NCBI GenBank assembly: GCA_947625935.1
Contig: CANQQE010000025.1
Span: 1 to 52,884 of the forward strand
Direction of reading: 5' to 3'
DNA length: 52,884 bases
From: an uncultured Muribaculaceae bacterium
GTDB lineage: Bacteria; Bacteroidota; Bacteroidia; Bacteroidales; Muribaculaceae
Part shown: piece by piece, positions 15,854-24,896 of the stretch
Position numbering within the stretch: position 1 is the first letter of the stretch
How the letters are laid out: every line of letters begins with the position of its first letter
Position numbers and translations under genes: made by a program
Notes under the pieces: model-generated
The model's input: only the letters and a program-made list of their open reading frames with translations
Database searches by the model: none
What the model was told of the DNA's origin: nothing

Positions 15854-18800
15854 TTTCGTTTTCGTTTCGGCTTCTTTTTGACAGTGGCCGTCGTGTCGGG
15901 CAGGAAGGAGGGGGGAGCTTCGAGCAGGCCCTCTTTTATGAGCATCAGCGAGTCAGACCGCGACAGCGTGTCGGCTTCGGCGGGCAGCAGCGGCGCCTGA
16001 CCTCCACCGCCTATGTTAAGCCGTCCGAGCCGGGCGGCTGTTACGCCCCGACGGAACACCGCCGACATCTGTTTTATGAGGTTGACACGGGTGGTGTCGA
16101 CTATCTCGCGACGCTCCACCACCATGTTTTCCTTAAACTTGGCCCCACCCATGCGTATCTTCATATTGTCGGGTGTGCCGCGGAGATTTATGCCGAACTT
16201 GAACGGCAGCGGCGACTTCAACACCGATATATGGTAGTCGTAGTTGAGAGCGAGGTCGTTGTGGCCCATCACTCCGAGACGGTAACGGTCGATGTCGAAC
16301 ATGAATGGGAACAACTCAAGCTGTGAGTTCTCGACCACGGCCTCAACGCTCATGTGGTTGATCATGTTGTGTTTCTTGTCTTTGAAGAACAGCCACTTGG
16401 ACAGCATCCTGAATGTGTCGGCATCGAGCAGCACAAGGCTGTCGCCCTCCACTTTGATGGCGGCGCGGAGCGTGGGCACCACGAAGTTCATCAGCGTGTC
16501 GATGTTGGTTGTGGCGGCAATGTCGGCGTTGACTATCCCGGAAATATCTTTAAGCATCGGCATGATGGTGTCGATGGAGGGGAACATCGTCAGGAAGCGG
16601 TCGATGTGGAAATCCTTGATTTTCACGCCGAACCCAAACTCCATGCGCTCGCGGTCGGGCGCAGAATAGAGAGCGGAAAGGTCAACCGACCCCAAATCGG
16701 TGCGCGCCGATAGACGGTTGAGATTGATGGCACCGTCGTAGACATCGATAACCCCGCGAAAACGCTTCAGAAGCATATCGGCGTAAATTATGTTGCGGGC
16801 GCGCATCCTCAGCGAAGCCTTAATGTTGTGTGGCACGAGGAAGGGACCCGATATGGTGTCGCTCTCGGCCGATATGGCCCTTTCAAGAGCCGCGTCGTCA
16901 TCTATCCGGTCGAGGTCGAGCACCGGGCGGTCGGAGTTGAGACGGTCGGCGTAGGCACCCCCGGCAAAGATGGCCCTGACCAGCTCGTTGACGTTAATGG
17001 TGTCGGACTGCAGATTGAAGTCAATCTCGACAGGCACATGACGGCGGGAGGTCATGGCGCGGCGCAGGTTAGAGACAGTGCCGTTGATCAGGAAGTCGCT
17101 ATGCCCCACCTTGTACTTCACGTCGCGCAGCACGAGCGAGTCAGTGGAGAACTCGATGTCGATGTCGCTGAGTTTGTTGCGCAGCGGGAAATAGGGGGTG
17201 AACACGCGCCCCGACTTGGCTTTGACCGAACCATGCACGCCCCAACGCCGCAGCAGTTCCTTCATCTTTGAGTCGAGGCCAAACTCGACCACCTCCTTGT
17301 CGGCACCGCCGTCGACGCTGCCGCGCGCGGCTCGTTGCCTCCGCCGCTCGGCGCGGGCGAGAGTCAGCAGCGAGTCGGCCGACAGCTCGGGATGCAGGGC
17401 TGCTATGGAGTCATAGACGGCCTGTGTCCTGGCCCCCATCTTTTTCTTTGGCTTTATGTGGGCTATTATGTCGATGTCGCTCTCGCGCAGGGAGTAGCGC
17501 GAACGGGGGTTGCCGGCACTGATGCGCCGCGCCGTCATCTTTAGAGCGAGCTCGGGTATGCGGCGTTCACCCTCAAACCGCTGCAACGAGCCTCGGCAGG
17601 CGAAGTCGCGCAAGCGCAGACGGCTTGAATCGGCCGGGGAAATCACGTTGAGCCTGCCGATGCGCACCGCGCCCCCGAACGGATTGATGGCAGAGGTGTC
17701 GGCCGACTCGCGGCGGTTTGTGCTGCCCACCCCCGCGGCAAACCGCGACAACGTCACTTCCATTCCGTCGGCATTGACCGAGGCGGTGTCGACCTTGACC
17801 GAAGCGGTCAGCAGCGAGTCGACGCGTTGGTCATCGCGCACGAAACTCTTGCTCGTGCCAAACTCCACCACAACCTCGCGCAACCACGCCGTCAGATCGC
17901 TCTCGGGCATCGACACGTCAAGGTCGGTCCCGCGCAGACTACCGTCGATTTTGAGTTTATGGAATCGGTTGCGGCTCATGTAGCTTTTGCGTCCCTTGAC
18001 CGCAAGGTCGGCATGAAGCCGTCCGCTGACAGCGACAGGAATCAGTCTTTTCAGCTCGGCCGGGAGCCGGTCGAGGGCCATGTCGGCCTTCATGCGGAAA
18101 TCGACGGCGGGGCCGCTAAGAAGCGACGTAGCAGTCCCGTCGATGCCTATAGAGGTGGCCGGTCCCTCCACCACGAAGCGTTTCAGATCAACGACACTCT
18201 TGTCGGGATTACGTCCATCGAAGCTGACGGCGACATCCGCGCCGAACCGTCTGAAGTGTGCCCGGCCATAATCGACCCGGCAGTCAGGAATCTTCAGGCG
18301 CGCCTCAAACGAGGGCACGGCGGCGGTGTCGGTCAGGCAATAGGGCGACGTAAGCCGACCTTGCAGATCGATCACCATATCGGTGCGCAAAGGTTTGACA
18401 GCCTTGGCATAGGCCGCAGGGAAATGGGCTGCGAGCGACTGCACTCTGACCGGGGAGAGCCTGAGGTCGAACGTCCTGACGGTCAACGAGTCGGTGAAGT
18501 CAATGTCGGTGTCGATGTTTGCCTTGATCTCATCCACATCGACAATCAAATCTTTGACGCCAATCTGGCGGGGATGTTTTTTGTCCCAGAAGAGACTGCC
18601 GTCAAGCCCCATGACAATCTTATCGAAGTTAAATTCCTTGAGCAACGGAGAGCCCAGATCGCCTCGCAGCTCCACGTCATAGACCGGCGCGCCCTTGCCG
18701 CCAAACTCCACCCTGCTCAGCGTCACGCTCCCGGCAATAGAATCGGCGAGCGACCTGTAGCTGAATGTCTCGGCGTTGACGATGGCAAAACGGTCAATAG

Positions 18801-19350
18801 AGAAATCGGGAATAATCACCGGCGCGGCGGCGGTGTCGGGCTCAGATGGCGGGACGATGTTGAAGTTGGCCACCGAATCGTTGACACTGACGAGATTAAT
18901 CATCGGGCGGTCAATCACCACATCATAAAGAGCTATGCGGCCCAACGGCAACTGAGCGAGATTGACGCCCCCCGAGAAACCGCGGACCGTCAGCAGCGTG
19001 TCGGCCCCGGCGGGCAACGAAGCGCGCTCAGCCTCCGACAGCGGCGTAAGCGACCTGCTGACGACATTAAGCGAATCGACCTCAAGCGTCAGCCGCGGAA
19101 AGGTGTGCCAAAACGTAAGCTCGACCCTCGCAGCTCTGACATCGGCCCTGAGATAGGTCGACGCACAATAATTGACGAGCGGCGTCAGCCGCTCGGGTGT
19201 GAGCAGCTTGACAGCGGTGGTCACCATGCCGACAGTCAGCAACACCAAGGCCACAACCGCCCATAAAATCGTCAGTAAGCACCCTTTGGCCACACGCCAC
19301 AGAGGGCCGCGGCGAGTGGGCCCCGCATCATATTTCGGTCTTTTCGACAT
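15850..19350 (-). CDS. AsmA-like envelope protein
   Basis: This is a 1166-residue protein with one N-terminal membrane anchor (about residues 18-45, ending MVTTAVKLL) and a very long, beta-rich periplasmic region. The AsmA-family N-terminus is clear: LTPERLTPLVNYCASTYLRADV and VELTFWHTFPRLTLEVDSLNV. The C-terminal AsmA_2-type domain includes DALMNFVVPTL-like and LNYDYHISVLKSPLPFKFGINLRGTPDNMKIRMG. The tail is basic (KKKPKRKRK). AsmA-like proteins form groove-shaped bridges implicated in phospholipid transport to the outer membrane. It overlaps the upstream gene by 23 bp and the downstream HAD gene by ATGA. Confidence 0.85.
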   Translation of the reverse strand: MSKRPKYDAGPTRRGPLWRVAKGCLLTILWAVVALVLLTVGMVTTAVKLLTPERLTPLVNYCASTYLRADVRAARVELTFWHTFPRLTLEVDSLNVVSRSLTPLSEAERASLPAGADTLLTVRGFSGGVNLAQLPLGRIALYDVVIDRPMINLVSVNDSVANFNIVPPSEPDTAAAPVIIPDFSIDRFAIVNAETFSYRSLADSIAGSVTLSRVEFGGKGAPVYDVELRGDLGSPLLKEFNFDKIVMGLDGSLFWDKKHPRQIGVKDLIVDVDEIKANIDTDIDFTDSLTVRTFDLRLSPVRVQSLAAHFPAAYAKAVKPLRTDMVIDLQGRLTSPYCLTDTAAVPSFEARLKIPDCRVDYGRAHFRRFGADVAVSFDGRNPDKSVVDLKRFVVEGPATSIGIDGTATSLLSGPAVDFRMKADMALDRLPAELKRLIPVAVSGRLHADLAVKGRKSYMSRNRFHKLKIDGSLRGTDLDVSMPESDLTAWLREVVVEFGTSKSFVRDDQRVDSLLTASVKVDTASVNADGMEVTLSRFAAGVGSTNRRESADTSAINPFGGAVRIGRLNVISPADSSRLRLRDFACRGSLQRFEGERRIPELALKMTARRISAGNPRSRYSLRESDIDIIAHIKPKKKMGARTQAVYDSIAALHPELSADSLLTLARAERRRQRAARGSVDGGADKEVVEFGLDSKMKELLRRWGVHGSVKAKSGRVFTPYFPLRNKLSDIDIEFSTDSLVLRDVKYKVGHSDFLINGTVSNLRRAMTSRRHVPVEIDFNLQSDTINVNELVRAIFAGGAYADRLNSDRPVLDLDRIDDDAALERAISAESDTISGPFLVPHNIKASLRMRARNIIYADMLLKRFRGVIDVYDGAINLNRLSARTDLGSVDLSALYSAPDRERMEFGFGVKIKDFHIDRFLTMFPSIDTIMPMLKDISGIVNADIAATTNIDTLMNFVVPTLRAAIKVEGDSLVLLDADTFRMLSKWLFFKDKKHNMINHMSVEAVVENSQLELFPFMFDIDRYRLGVMGHNDLALNYDYHISVLKSPLPFKFGINLRGTPDNMKIRMGGAKFKENMVVERREIVDTTRVNLIKQMSAVFRRGVTAARLGRLNIGGGGQAPLLPAEADTLSRSDSLMLIKEGLLEAPPSFLPDTTATVKKKPKRKRK

Positions 19351-20191
19351 AATCAGATCTGTTTTCGCCGCGCACCGTTATGTGGAAACATGACTGCTTT
19401 CGCTCATACTTCACATAGCAACGGCCGCTGTCGCGCATATCCACAAGTATTTCGGTCAGAAGCCCCTTGAGGTCAGACTGAGTACGCGGGACTTTCTTGG
19501 AATCACATATAAACTTCATATAACTGATGTCGAATGTCGTCCCATACTGATGGGCTGACGAATCGACAGCATTGCGGTTGCGACGGCGCAGCTTGGCGAT
19601 GGTCATGGGCGTGCGCAGCAGACTCGTGACCTTGATGCGATAATCGCCACCGCCGCGAGCCGCGAGCGAGTCGCGAAACTGCCGGCCTATGTCGCGCAAC
19701 AGAGTCTCAGCCTCAGGCACCAGGAACGGCAATGAATGGGTCAGCGTGTCGACAAAATAGTCGCCACACGACCTCACCTTAACCACCGGCCGACGCAGCC
19801 GCCACGCGTCGCGCAACGTGGCCACCGGCTCGAGGCCCATCGACGCGGCCGCCTGTAGCTGCAAATAATTACTGTCGTTGAACAGCCGCCCCACCGAGGG
19901 CACAGGCTTGTATCTGAGACGACGCCCCCCGGGAGGCATCTCGCCGAGATGGGCGTTGAAGTCACGACCCGGCCTATCGAGGAGAAGCACCGACACGACA
20001 CTGTCATCAGCCGTAAGGGCCACAGGCTCGGCAGCCTCAACACTGTCGCCCTCGGCGAACAGCCCCGAAGCCATGGCCGACTGAGCGCAACCGGCCGCAC
20101 CCCACGAGAGGGCGCCGACGGCCGTTATAGCCAATGCGACAAGCCCACACATTTTGAACCGCCGCACATCTTTATAATCCAATCCTTTCAT
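19328..20191 (-). CDS. DUF5715-like protein, putative lipoprotein with M15-peptidase-type HxxGxxxD motif
   Basis: The protein has about 287 residues from the start chosen at 20191 (MKGLDYKDVRR). A hydrophobic stretch ends in WGAAGC, a plausible lipobox. Starts at 20212 (ATG) or 20254 (GTG) are also open. The C-terminal part has SLLRT..., SAHQYGTTFDISYM (HxxGxxxD) and later SCFHITVRGE. This order resembles the zinc ligands of M15/VanY-type peptidases and agrees with DUF5715 as found in Bacteroidales. A role in peptidoglycan trimming is possible but unproven. It is first in the operon with AsmA-like, HAD and aroB, overlapping the AsmA-like start by 23 bp. Confidence 0.65.
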   Translation of the reverse strand: MKGLDYKDVRRFKMCGLVALAITAVGALSWGAAGCAQSAMASGLFAEGDSVEAAEPVALTADDSVVSVLLLDRPGRDFNAHLGEMPPGGRRLRYKPVPSVGRLFNDSNYLQLQAAASMGLEPVATLRDAWRLRRPVVKVRSCGDYFVDTLTHSLPFLVPEAETLLRDIGRQFRDSLAARGGGDYRIKVTSLLRTPMTIAKLRRRNRNAVDSSAHQYGTTFDISYMKFICDSKKVPRTQSDLKGLLTEILVDMRDSGRCYVKYERKQSCFHITVRGENRSDYVEKTEI

Positions 20192-20288
20192 AGACACCGT
20201 AAAGTTAGACATAATCCGCCAAACCACCGAGCAAAATCCCGCCGACAAGCCCACGTCGGATATTTTTTTAATAATTTTTGCTCAAAAA

Positions 20289-20320
20289 TTTGCACAGTTC
20301 AAAAAAACTCCATACCTTTG
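20289..20320 (+). promoter_or_regulatory. Promoter of tRNA-Lys
   Basis: A -33 TTTG (20289-20292) and a -7 TACCTTTG (20313-20320) are separated by exactly 20 bp. The mature tRNA begins 30 bp after the -7 element. This is one of the best consensus matches in the window. Confidence 0.85.
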
Positions 20321-20349
20321 CATCGCTTTTAACGGAAAGCCACAATGGA

Positions 20350-20425
20350 GATTCGCTAGCTCAGCTGGTAGAGCACAACACTTTTAATGTTGGGGTCCTG
20401 GGTTCGAGCCCCAGGCGGATCACCA
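20350..20425 (+). tRNA. tRNA-Lys (anticodon TTT)
   Basis: A 76-nt cloverleaf with encoded CCA. The acceptor GATTCGC pairs with GCGGATC (one T-G). The D-loop is AGCTCAGCTGGTAGAGC. The anticodon stem CAACA/TGTTG encloses CTTTTAA, giving anticodon TTT. The T-arm is CCTGGGTTCGAGCCCCAGG. The discriminator base is A and CCA ends at 20425. Its 3' end borders the AT-rich accessory region, a usual integration point for islands. Confidence 0.97.
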
Positions 20426-20428
20426 ATT

Positions 20429-20469
20429 AAATAAGCCAGATTGCTAATCCACAGCAGTTTGGCTTATTT
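20429..20469 (+). terminator. Terminator after tRNA-Lys
   Basis: A 10-bp perfect stem (AAATAAGCCA at 20429-20438 with TGGCTTATTT at 20460-20469) is followed by a pyrimidine-rich run. It starts four bases after the CCA end. Confidence 0.7.
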
Positions 20470-20535
20470 CTTTCCTTGAAATTGTCCTCCTTTTGTCTTC
20501 CTAATCCGGAGGCAGCGGATTTTAATAAAAAACTT

Positions 20536-20739
20536 ATGACAAACGAACCTCCTAAAGTAACTGAAACTGGTCTGTATAGTGTGAAAGAGGCTGCAAAGCT
20601 TCTTGGAGTTAGTTGTAGCAAATTATACAATGCAATAAAACGTGGAGCAAGACGTGGTGGAATTGACGCCAGAGTGCGATGCGATAACGGACGTCTACAG
20701 TTTACGGGCAAAGAAATTCTCCGCTACTGGCGAGGATAG
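20536..20739 (+). CDS. Small helix-turn-helix (excisionase/MerR-like) DNA-binding protein
   Basis: A 67-residue protein starting at MTNEPPKVTETG. The in-frame ATG at 20476 adds residues read through the tRNA-proximal spacer and is less likely. The HTH is GLYSVKEAAKLLGVSCSKLYNAIKRG (about residues 12-37), followed by a wing-like RVRCDNGRLQFTGKEILRYWRG. This is the layout of excisionase/DUF3853-type proteins of Bacteroidales mobile elements. Next to a tRNA gene it may be a recombination directionality factor or regulator. No partner integrase is in the window. Confidence 0.65.
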   Translation: MTNEPPKVTETGLYSVKEAAKLLGVSCSKLYNAIKRGARRGGIDARVRCDNGRLQFTGKEILRYWRG

Positions 20740-20873
20740 TGTTTCGGATATTCTAAACTCAGTTTTGTACACTAAAATAAGGATCTTTCGACTCAAGCCA
20801 TAATTGTCAACATTTTGTCAATGCCGTGGGGTGTTAGTGCATGGGCATCCCGAGTTATTATTATTTAGGGAAT

Positions 20874-21140
20874 TTATATTTTCATGTGTAAGATTACATC
20901 TCCGGCATAGCAATACCATTTGCCGTTCTGTTTAGAGGTTTTCTTTTCAACCCTAATCTTCCCTTGTTCAATCAATCTACCCAACTTGCCGCGTCCGCCC
21001 ACTAGTTTGGCCGCTACCGTCTTGCTAAATGTTATACCGTGCTTGTCAAACATAGTAGAAATTATCGCAAGTTTATATTCTGCTGTCATTTTGTATTCAA
21101 GACCAGCAAGCCTACCATTAGGCAATCTAATCGGACTCAT
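20874..21140 (-). CDS. Small hypothetical DNA-binding-like protein
   Basis: The protein has 88 residues if started at 21140, or 71 if started at the internal ATG at 21089 (MTAEYKLAII). The segment FSKTVAAKLVGGRGKLGRLIEQGKIRVEKK resembles a helix-turn-helix followed by a basic stretch. The end KWYCYAGDVILHMKI resembles small regulator proteins of Bacteroidales phages and conjugative elements. No family is recognised with confidence. It lies 34 bp downstream of rhuM on the same strand and could be the last cistron of the defence operon, or a separate element gene. Confidence 0.5.
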   Translation of the reverse strand: MSPIRLPNGRLAGLEYKMTAEYKLAIISTMFDKHGITFSKTVAAKLVGGRGKLGRLIEQGKIRVEKKTSKQNGKWYCYAGDVILHMKI

Positions 21141-21174
21141 TCGTTATGATTTTGCTGTTATTATTAGATCTTAG

Positions 21175-22182
21175 TTATGATTTCTTGCCTTCGAGACGCT
21201 TTCTTTCTGCTTCGAAGGCTTCGAGGAAGTGGATTTCCACGGGAGATAGTTGATACTGGGTACGCTCACGGAATTTATCGTATTCTTCATTGGCTTTCAG
21301 CTTGGCAACTTCGACTGAGACGCTTCCGGCATGGTTCAGCAATTCCTTACCCGACAGCTTTAGGAAATCGTCAAGTTTCTGAATCCAGTCTTTCATATAC
21401 ATCGGGACATGACTCTTGGCCTGAAGTTCGGCAAAGTCAAGATATAGGTTGACGATTCGGTTGAGCATATCGACCTCCTCCTCCGAAAGATAATTCTTCG
21501 CTATCTCAGCCTCATGTTTGGTCGGCATGGCACCCCGCCATGTTGTCAGCCCCATGAAATCCTTTTCGGCATCGGCACGGTCATAGATAACCTCTGCGGC
21601 AGTATGTCCGTGGGCGGCAAAGTGCATCTTGTTTTGAACCGTCTTGAAGAACTGTTGAGTGATGGAGGTGCGAGGGTCATAGTCGATGCTGAGAGCATAA
21701 ATCTCCAGCACCTTACGATAGAACACCTTCTCCGAACTGCGGATGTCTCGGATGCGGGCCAACAATTCGTCGAAATAGTTTCCTTGTCCGGCATTTTTGA
21801 GCAAATCGTCATTAAGAACGAACCCCTTAATCATATACTCCTTCAGCACCTGAGTAGCCCACTGGCGGAACTGCACGCCTCGATGCGAGTTGACACGATA
21901 GCCCACGCTGATAATCATGTCAAGGTTATAAATGGAAATCTTACGCTCAACCTGTCGTTTCCCTTCCGTTTGAACTTGTGCAAAAAATGCACAAGTTGAA
22001 TCGGCGGCCAGCTCACCTTCATCATAGATTCTTTTGATATGTCGTTGTATGGTTGAGCGGTCGCGCTGAAACAGCTCAGCCATCTGGTCGGCCGTAAGCC
22101 ACACGGTTTCATTGGAGAGCCGAACCTCAATCTTCGTCTCTCCGCCCTGCGTCTGAAATAATATTATCTGTCCGTTGTCCAC
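21175..22182 (-). CDS. RhuM-family protein
   Basis: This 335-residue protein starts with GTG; the start G is also the last base of the res stop (TAGTG overlap). The N-terminal domain is a DNA-binding-like winged fold typical of RhuM (WLTADQMAELFQRDRSTIQRHIKRI), followed by FRQWATQVLKEYMIKGFVLND. The C-terminal helical part (KNYLSEEEVDMLNRIVNLYLDFAELQA) is also family-typical. RhuM was named in a Salmonella pathogenicity island; its biochemical role is not established. Tight coupling to res suggests it serves the restriction system, for example as a regulator or accessory toxin. That is inference. Confidence 0.85.
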   Translation of the reverse strand: MDNGQIILFQTQGGETKIEVRLSNETVWLTADQMAELFQRDRSTIQRHIKRIYDEGELAADSTCAFFAQVQTEGKRQVERKISIYNLDMIISVGYRVNSHRGVQFRQWATQVLKEYMIKGFVLNDDLLKNAGQGNYFDELLARIRDIRSSEKVFYRKVLEIYALSIDYDPRTSITQQFFKTVQNKMHFAAHGHTAAEVIYDRADAEKDFMGLTTWRGAMPTKHEAEIAKNYLSEEEVDMLNRIVNLYLDFAELQAKSHVPMYMKDWIQKLDDFLKLSGKELLNHAGSVSVEVAKLKANEEYDKFRERTQYQLSPVEIHFLEAFEAERKRLEGKKS

Positions 22183-24896
22183 TATTTGAGTTTAGATTGT
22201 TGGAGAATGTAGTTGAAAGAGTAGGAGCGGTCAACAAGCGTGTGCGGAATTATGACGTAACGCCAGGGTTTGCCACCGTTTTGTGCAGTAAACTCGGAGG
22301 CTCGGCAGGAGAACTCGCTGGCGGCTTCTGCTTTAGCCAGTACGTCCGGATTATTGACATCATTAGCCGCTTTGGTTTCGCACATATAGATAGCATTGGC
22401 AGTTTCCACAATGAAATCCGGCTCATATTTCTTCGCTCCGCTCGACCAGTAGATATTGAACTGATTGGGTATGGGGCGAATCCATTTAAGCACCTCGTCG
22501 TTGGTTTCGAGAATGAATGAAAAATCAAGCTCGGTGGAACTGTCGAAACGATATTTGGTGTAATAAGATTTTTTGAAGCCTACATATACAAACTTAACAA
22601 CGGTTGATTTCTGAGTCGGTACAGGCTCATGAAAATCTAATGTACCCCAGTTGTTGACAATAATTTGTTGATCGAGGATTTTGGAGAAAGGAAGAACCTT
22701 ATTGATTTTGAACTCTCCCGGGATAATGCGATAGTGCTCTTTCATCTGCTTATAAATGTTGTCTGCAAGACTTTGTTTGAAAGCGTGAACACGTTCATTC
22801 AAATCATCATCTGAGATGCCTGAAGCAATGTTGCGGATAGCATTGACGGCTTGACCGACAAGTTTATAAAGCAGGTCTGAAACCTCGTCATAATCCACAT
22901 CGTCAAAGTCGATAAGCGTAGTAATGAGCTGTTCAACAGCAGGTCGTTTTGAGCTACCGGATTTACCTGCGATAACCTCGAAGTCTGAGGAGTCATGCAG
23001 GCCTTGACGGATAATCTCGCGATGCAGTTCATCAAGATTGTAGCCTTTGGAAGTATCAAGATCGAAATCTTCAAAGATTGCTTTGACATTCTGCTGCTCA
23101 ACCACGATACGCGGTATCTCGATTACATTTCTCTTGTAATCCTCGACAACAATGTTGATTACTTCATCAACCTGTTCAATCTGTTCGGCAGCATCCTGCT
23201 CGGCGAAAAGGCTGCATTTGACACTTTCTTTGATTGTTGCAATGGCTTTTTCGCGAAGTTTTTCCTTTATATCTTTCTTTTGGAGGTCGCCATAAGAAGC
23301 GACTCCTTCGGCGGCAATGTTTGAAATGGCGGATTCCACAGCTTTACCAACTTGGGTAACATACTGTTTAGCCTTTTCGCTGATTTCTCCTTTGATCTTT
23401 TCAATCTGATTCTGAATCTTTTGCTCTGTTGATGTCGGAGTGGTTTCCACCCGACCGCCTTGGTCTCTTTCGTCGCGATCTTCAAGCTTGATAAAAGAGA
23501 CTCGTTTGAGAAGCGAATTGCCCTTATTGGCTTCGTCGATAACTTTCTGGAAATTATCATGTGCGATAACAGTAAGCGTGTCGACGTCCTTGTTGCCGGT
23601 GCGCTGTCCGCCGTAAGGCAAACGCAAACCACGTCCGATTGTCTGCTCGATAAGTATAGCCGCATTTGAAGCGCGGAGGGGGATAATCGTATAAAGATTG
23701 TTCACATCCCAGCCCTCTTTGAGCATATTGACGTGTACGACAATTTCTATTTCGTTGTCAGGCGATTCGAGCGCGACAAATTGACGTTCGATATCTTCAT
23801 CCTTTTTCGAGCTGCTGTCAATGCGTAATACCTTACCCTTGTATGCTCCGTGATAAATTCGGTCGCTTTGCAATAACTCCTCAACTGACTTGGCGTGGTT
23901 GATATCACGACAAGCCACCAAAATGAATGGTTTAACGAGGGGCTGACCGTTCTGCTTGGCATACATCTCTATGGCGAGTTTTGTTCGCTCATGACTGGTA
24001 ATTCCGTCTTCAAGCTTGATAATTTCTATCTCGTCCGGAGTGTAATTGTCTTTGTTGAAATTGCGAGCCTTGGCGATAGCCGGATTTTTGACGTAAAGGC
24101 CATCATCGAGAGCTTCGGCGAGGTTATATTCAAACACAATATTCTTAAAGGCTTTCCCTTTTTCATCGAAGGGTGTAGCCGTCATTTCAAAACCAAGTAT
24201 CGGACGAAGTTCATTTATGGCTTTTTTAGAGGCGTCGCCGTGGTAGCGGTGCGCTTCGTCCATAAGGATTACGAGGTCGGGGAGCGAAGCGAGGTAATCG
24301 AAGTACGACTGGCCGAGATATTCGGAAAGTCGGCGCATCCTCGGTTGAACGGTAACGCCTCCCTTTTTGGTTGTCTTATTCTCGGTGTTGAACTTGGAGA
24401 TATTGAAAATATTGATTTCAATATCCGAGAATAAGCTGCCGGTGCGCTCATTGTAATTCTCCCCGGTAACGATTCTCGGCGGTTTGCCGACAAATTCACT
24501 TATTCCCTTGAAAACATATTTTGAATAGGATTCGTCGCCGAAATCCTTTATCAACTTCTCGTAGAGCGTAAGATTAGGAGCGAGAACAAAGAAGTGCTTG
24601 ATTCCTTTTTTAAGATATAGATATGCTATGATTGCCCCCATCAGTCGAGTTTTTCCAATGCCGGTGGCAATTGAAAAGGCAAGCGAAGGGAAGTCACGGT
24701 CAAAACCTTTGACCGTCGGCACGATAGATTTTACCTTTGCAAGCTCATCCGCGATGAACATTTCGAGCATATCCGGGTCTGTCGGTGGTTTCTTCAAAGA
24801 GAGCATGTCGGTCAGACGTGCGGTAAGCTCCAATGCTTTCGCCAGCGGTTTGCGAAGTGAGAGCCTTTGACGTATGTAGTTAACCTGTGAATCCAT
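22182..24896 (-). CDS. Type III restriction endonuclease, Res subunit
   Basis: This 904-residue SF2 helicase-nuclease cleaves DNA in complex with Mod. Walker A is ATGIGKT (77-83), and the DEAH box is in ILMDEAHRYHG (213-216). Motif III is FEMTATPFD, and the helicase C-lobe has VNMLKEGWDVNNLY with IGRGLRLPYG. A C-terminal nuclease domain shows PD at 826-827 and ETK at 840-842, a PD-(D/E)xK site. All catalytic elements are present. Its start overlaps the membrane-protein stop (TAATG) and its stop overlaps the rhuM start, so all three cistrons are translationally coupled. In standard type III systems res follows mod directly; here a membrane gene intervenes. Confidence 0.92.
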   Translation of the reverse strand: MDSQVNYIRQRLSLRKPLAKALELTARLTDMLSLKKPPTDPDMLEMFIADELAKVKSIVPTVKGFDRDFPSLAFSIATGIGKTRLMGAIIAYLYLKKGIKHFFVLAPNLTLYEKLIKDFGDESYSKYVFKGISEFVGKPPRIVTGENYNERTGSLFSDIEINIFNISKFNTENKTTKKGGVTVQPRMRRLSEYLGQSYFDYLASLPDLVILMDEAHRYHGDASKKAINELRPILGFEMTATPFDEKGKAFKNIVFEYNLAEALDDGLYVKNPAIAKARNFNKDNYTPDEIEIIKLEDGITSHERTKLAIEMYAKQNGQPLVKPFILVACRDINHAKSVEELLQSDRIYHGAYKGKVLRIDSSSKKDEDIERQFVALESPDNEIEIVVHVNMLKEGWDVNNLYTIIPLRASNAAILIEQTIGRGLRLPYGGQRTGNKDVDTLTVIAHDNFQKVIDEANKGNSLLKRVSFIKLEDRDERDQGGRVETTPTSTEQKIQNQIEKIKGEISEKAKQYVTQVGKAVESAISNIAAEGVASYGDLQKKDIKEKLREKAIATIKESVKCSLFAEQDAAEQIEQVDEVINIVVEDYKRNVIEIPRIVVEQQNVKAIFEDFDLDTSKGYNLDELHREIIRQGLHDSSDFEVIAGKSGSSKRPAVEQLITTLIDFDDVDYDEVSDLLYKLVGQAVNAIRNIASGISDDDLNERVHAFKQSLADNIYKQMKEHYRIIPGEFKINKVLPFSKILDQQIIVNNWGTLDFHEPVPTQKSTVVKFVYVGFKKSYYTKYRFDSSTELDFSFILETNDEVLKWIRPIPNQFNIYWSSGAKKYEPDFIVETANAIYMCETKAANDVNNPDVLAKAEAASEFSCRASEFTAQNGGKPWRYVIIPHTLVDRSYSFNYILQQSKLK

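Noticed and set aside
17827-19266. Long plus-strand reading frame of 479 codons
   Set aside because: It lies entirely opposite the AsmA-like gene, has no family features or promoter, and has the composition of an antisense shadow of a GC-rich gene.
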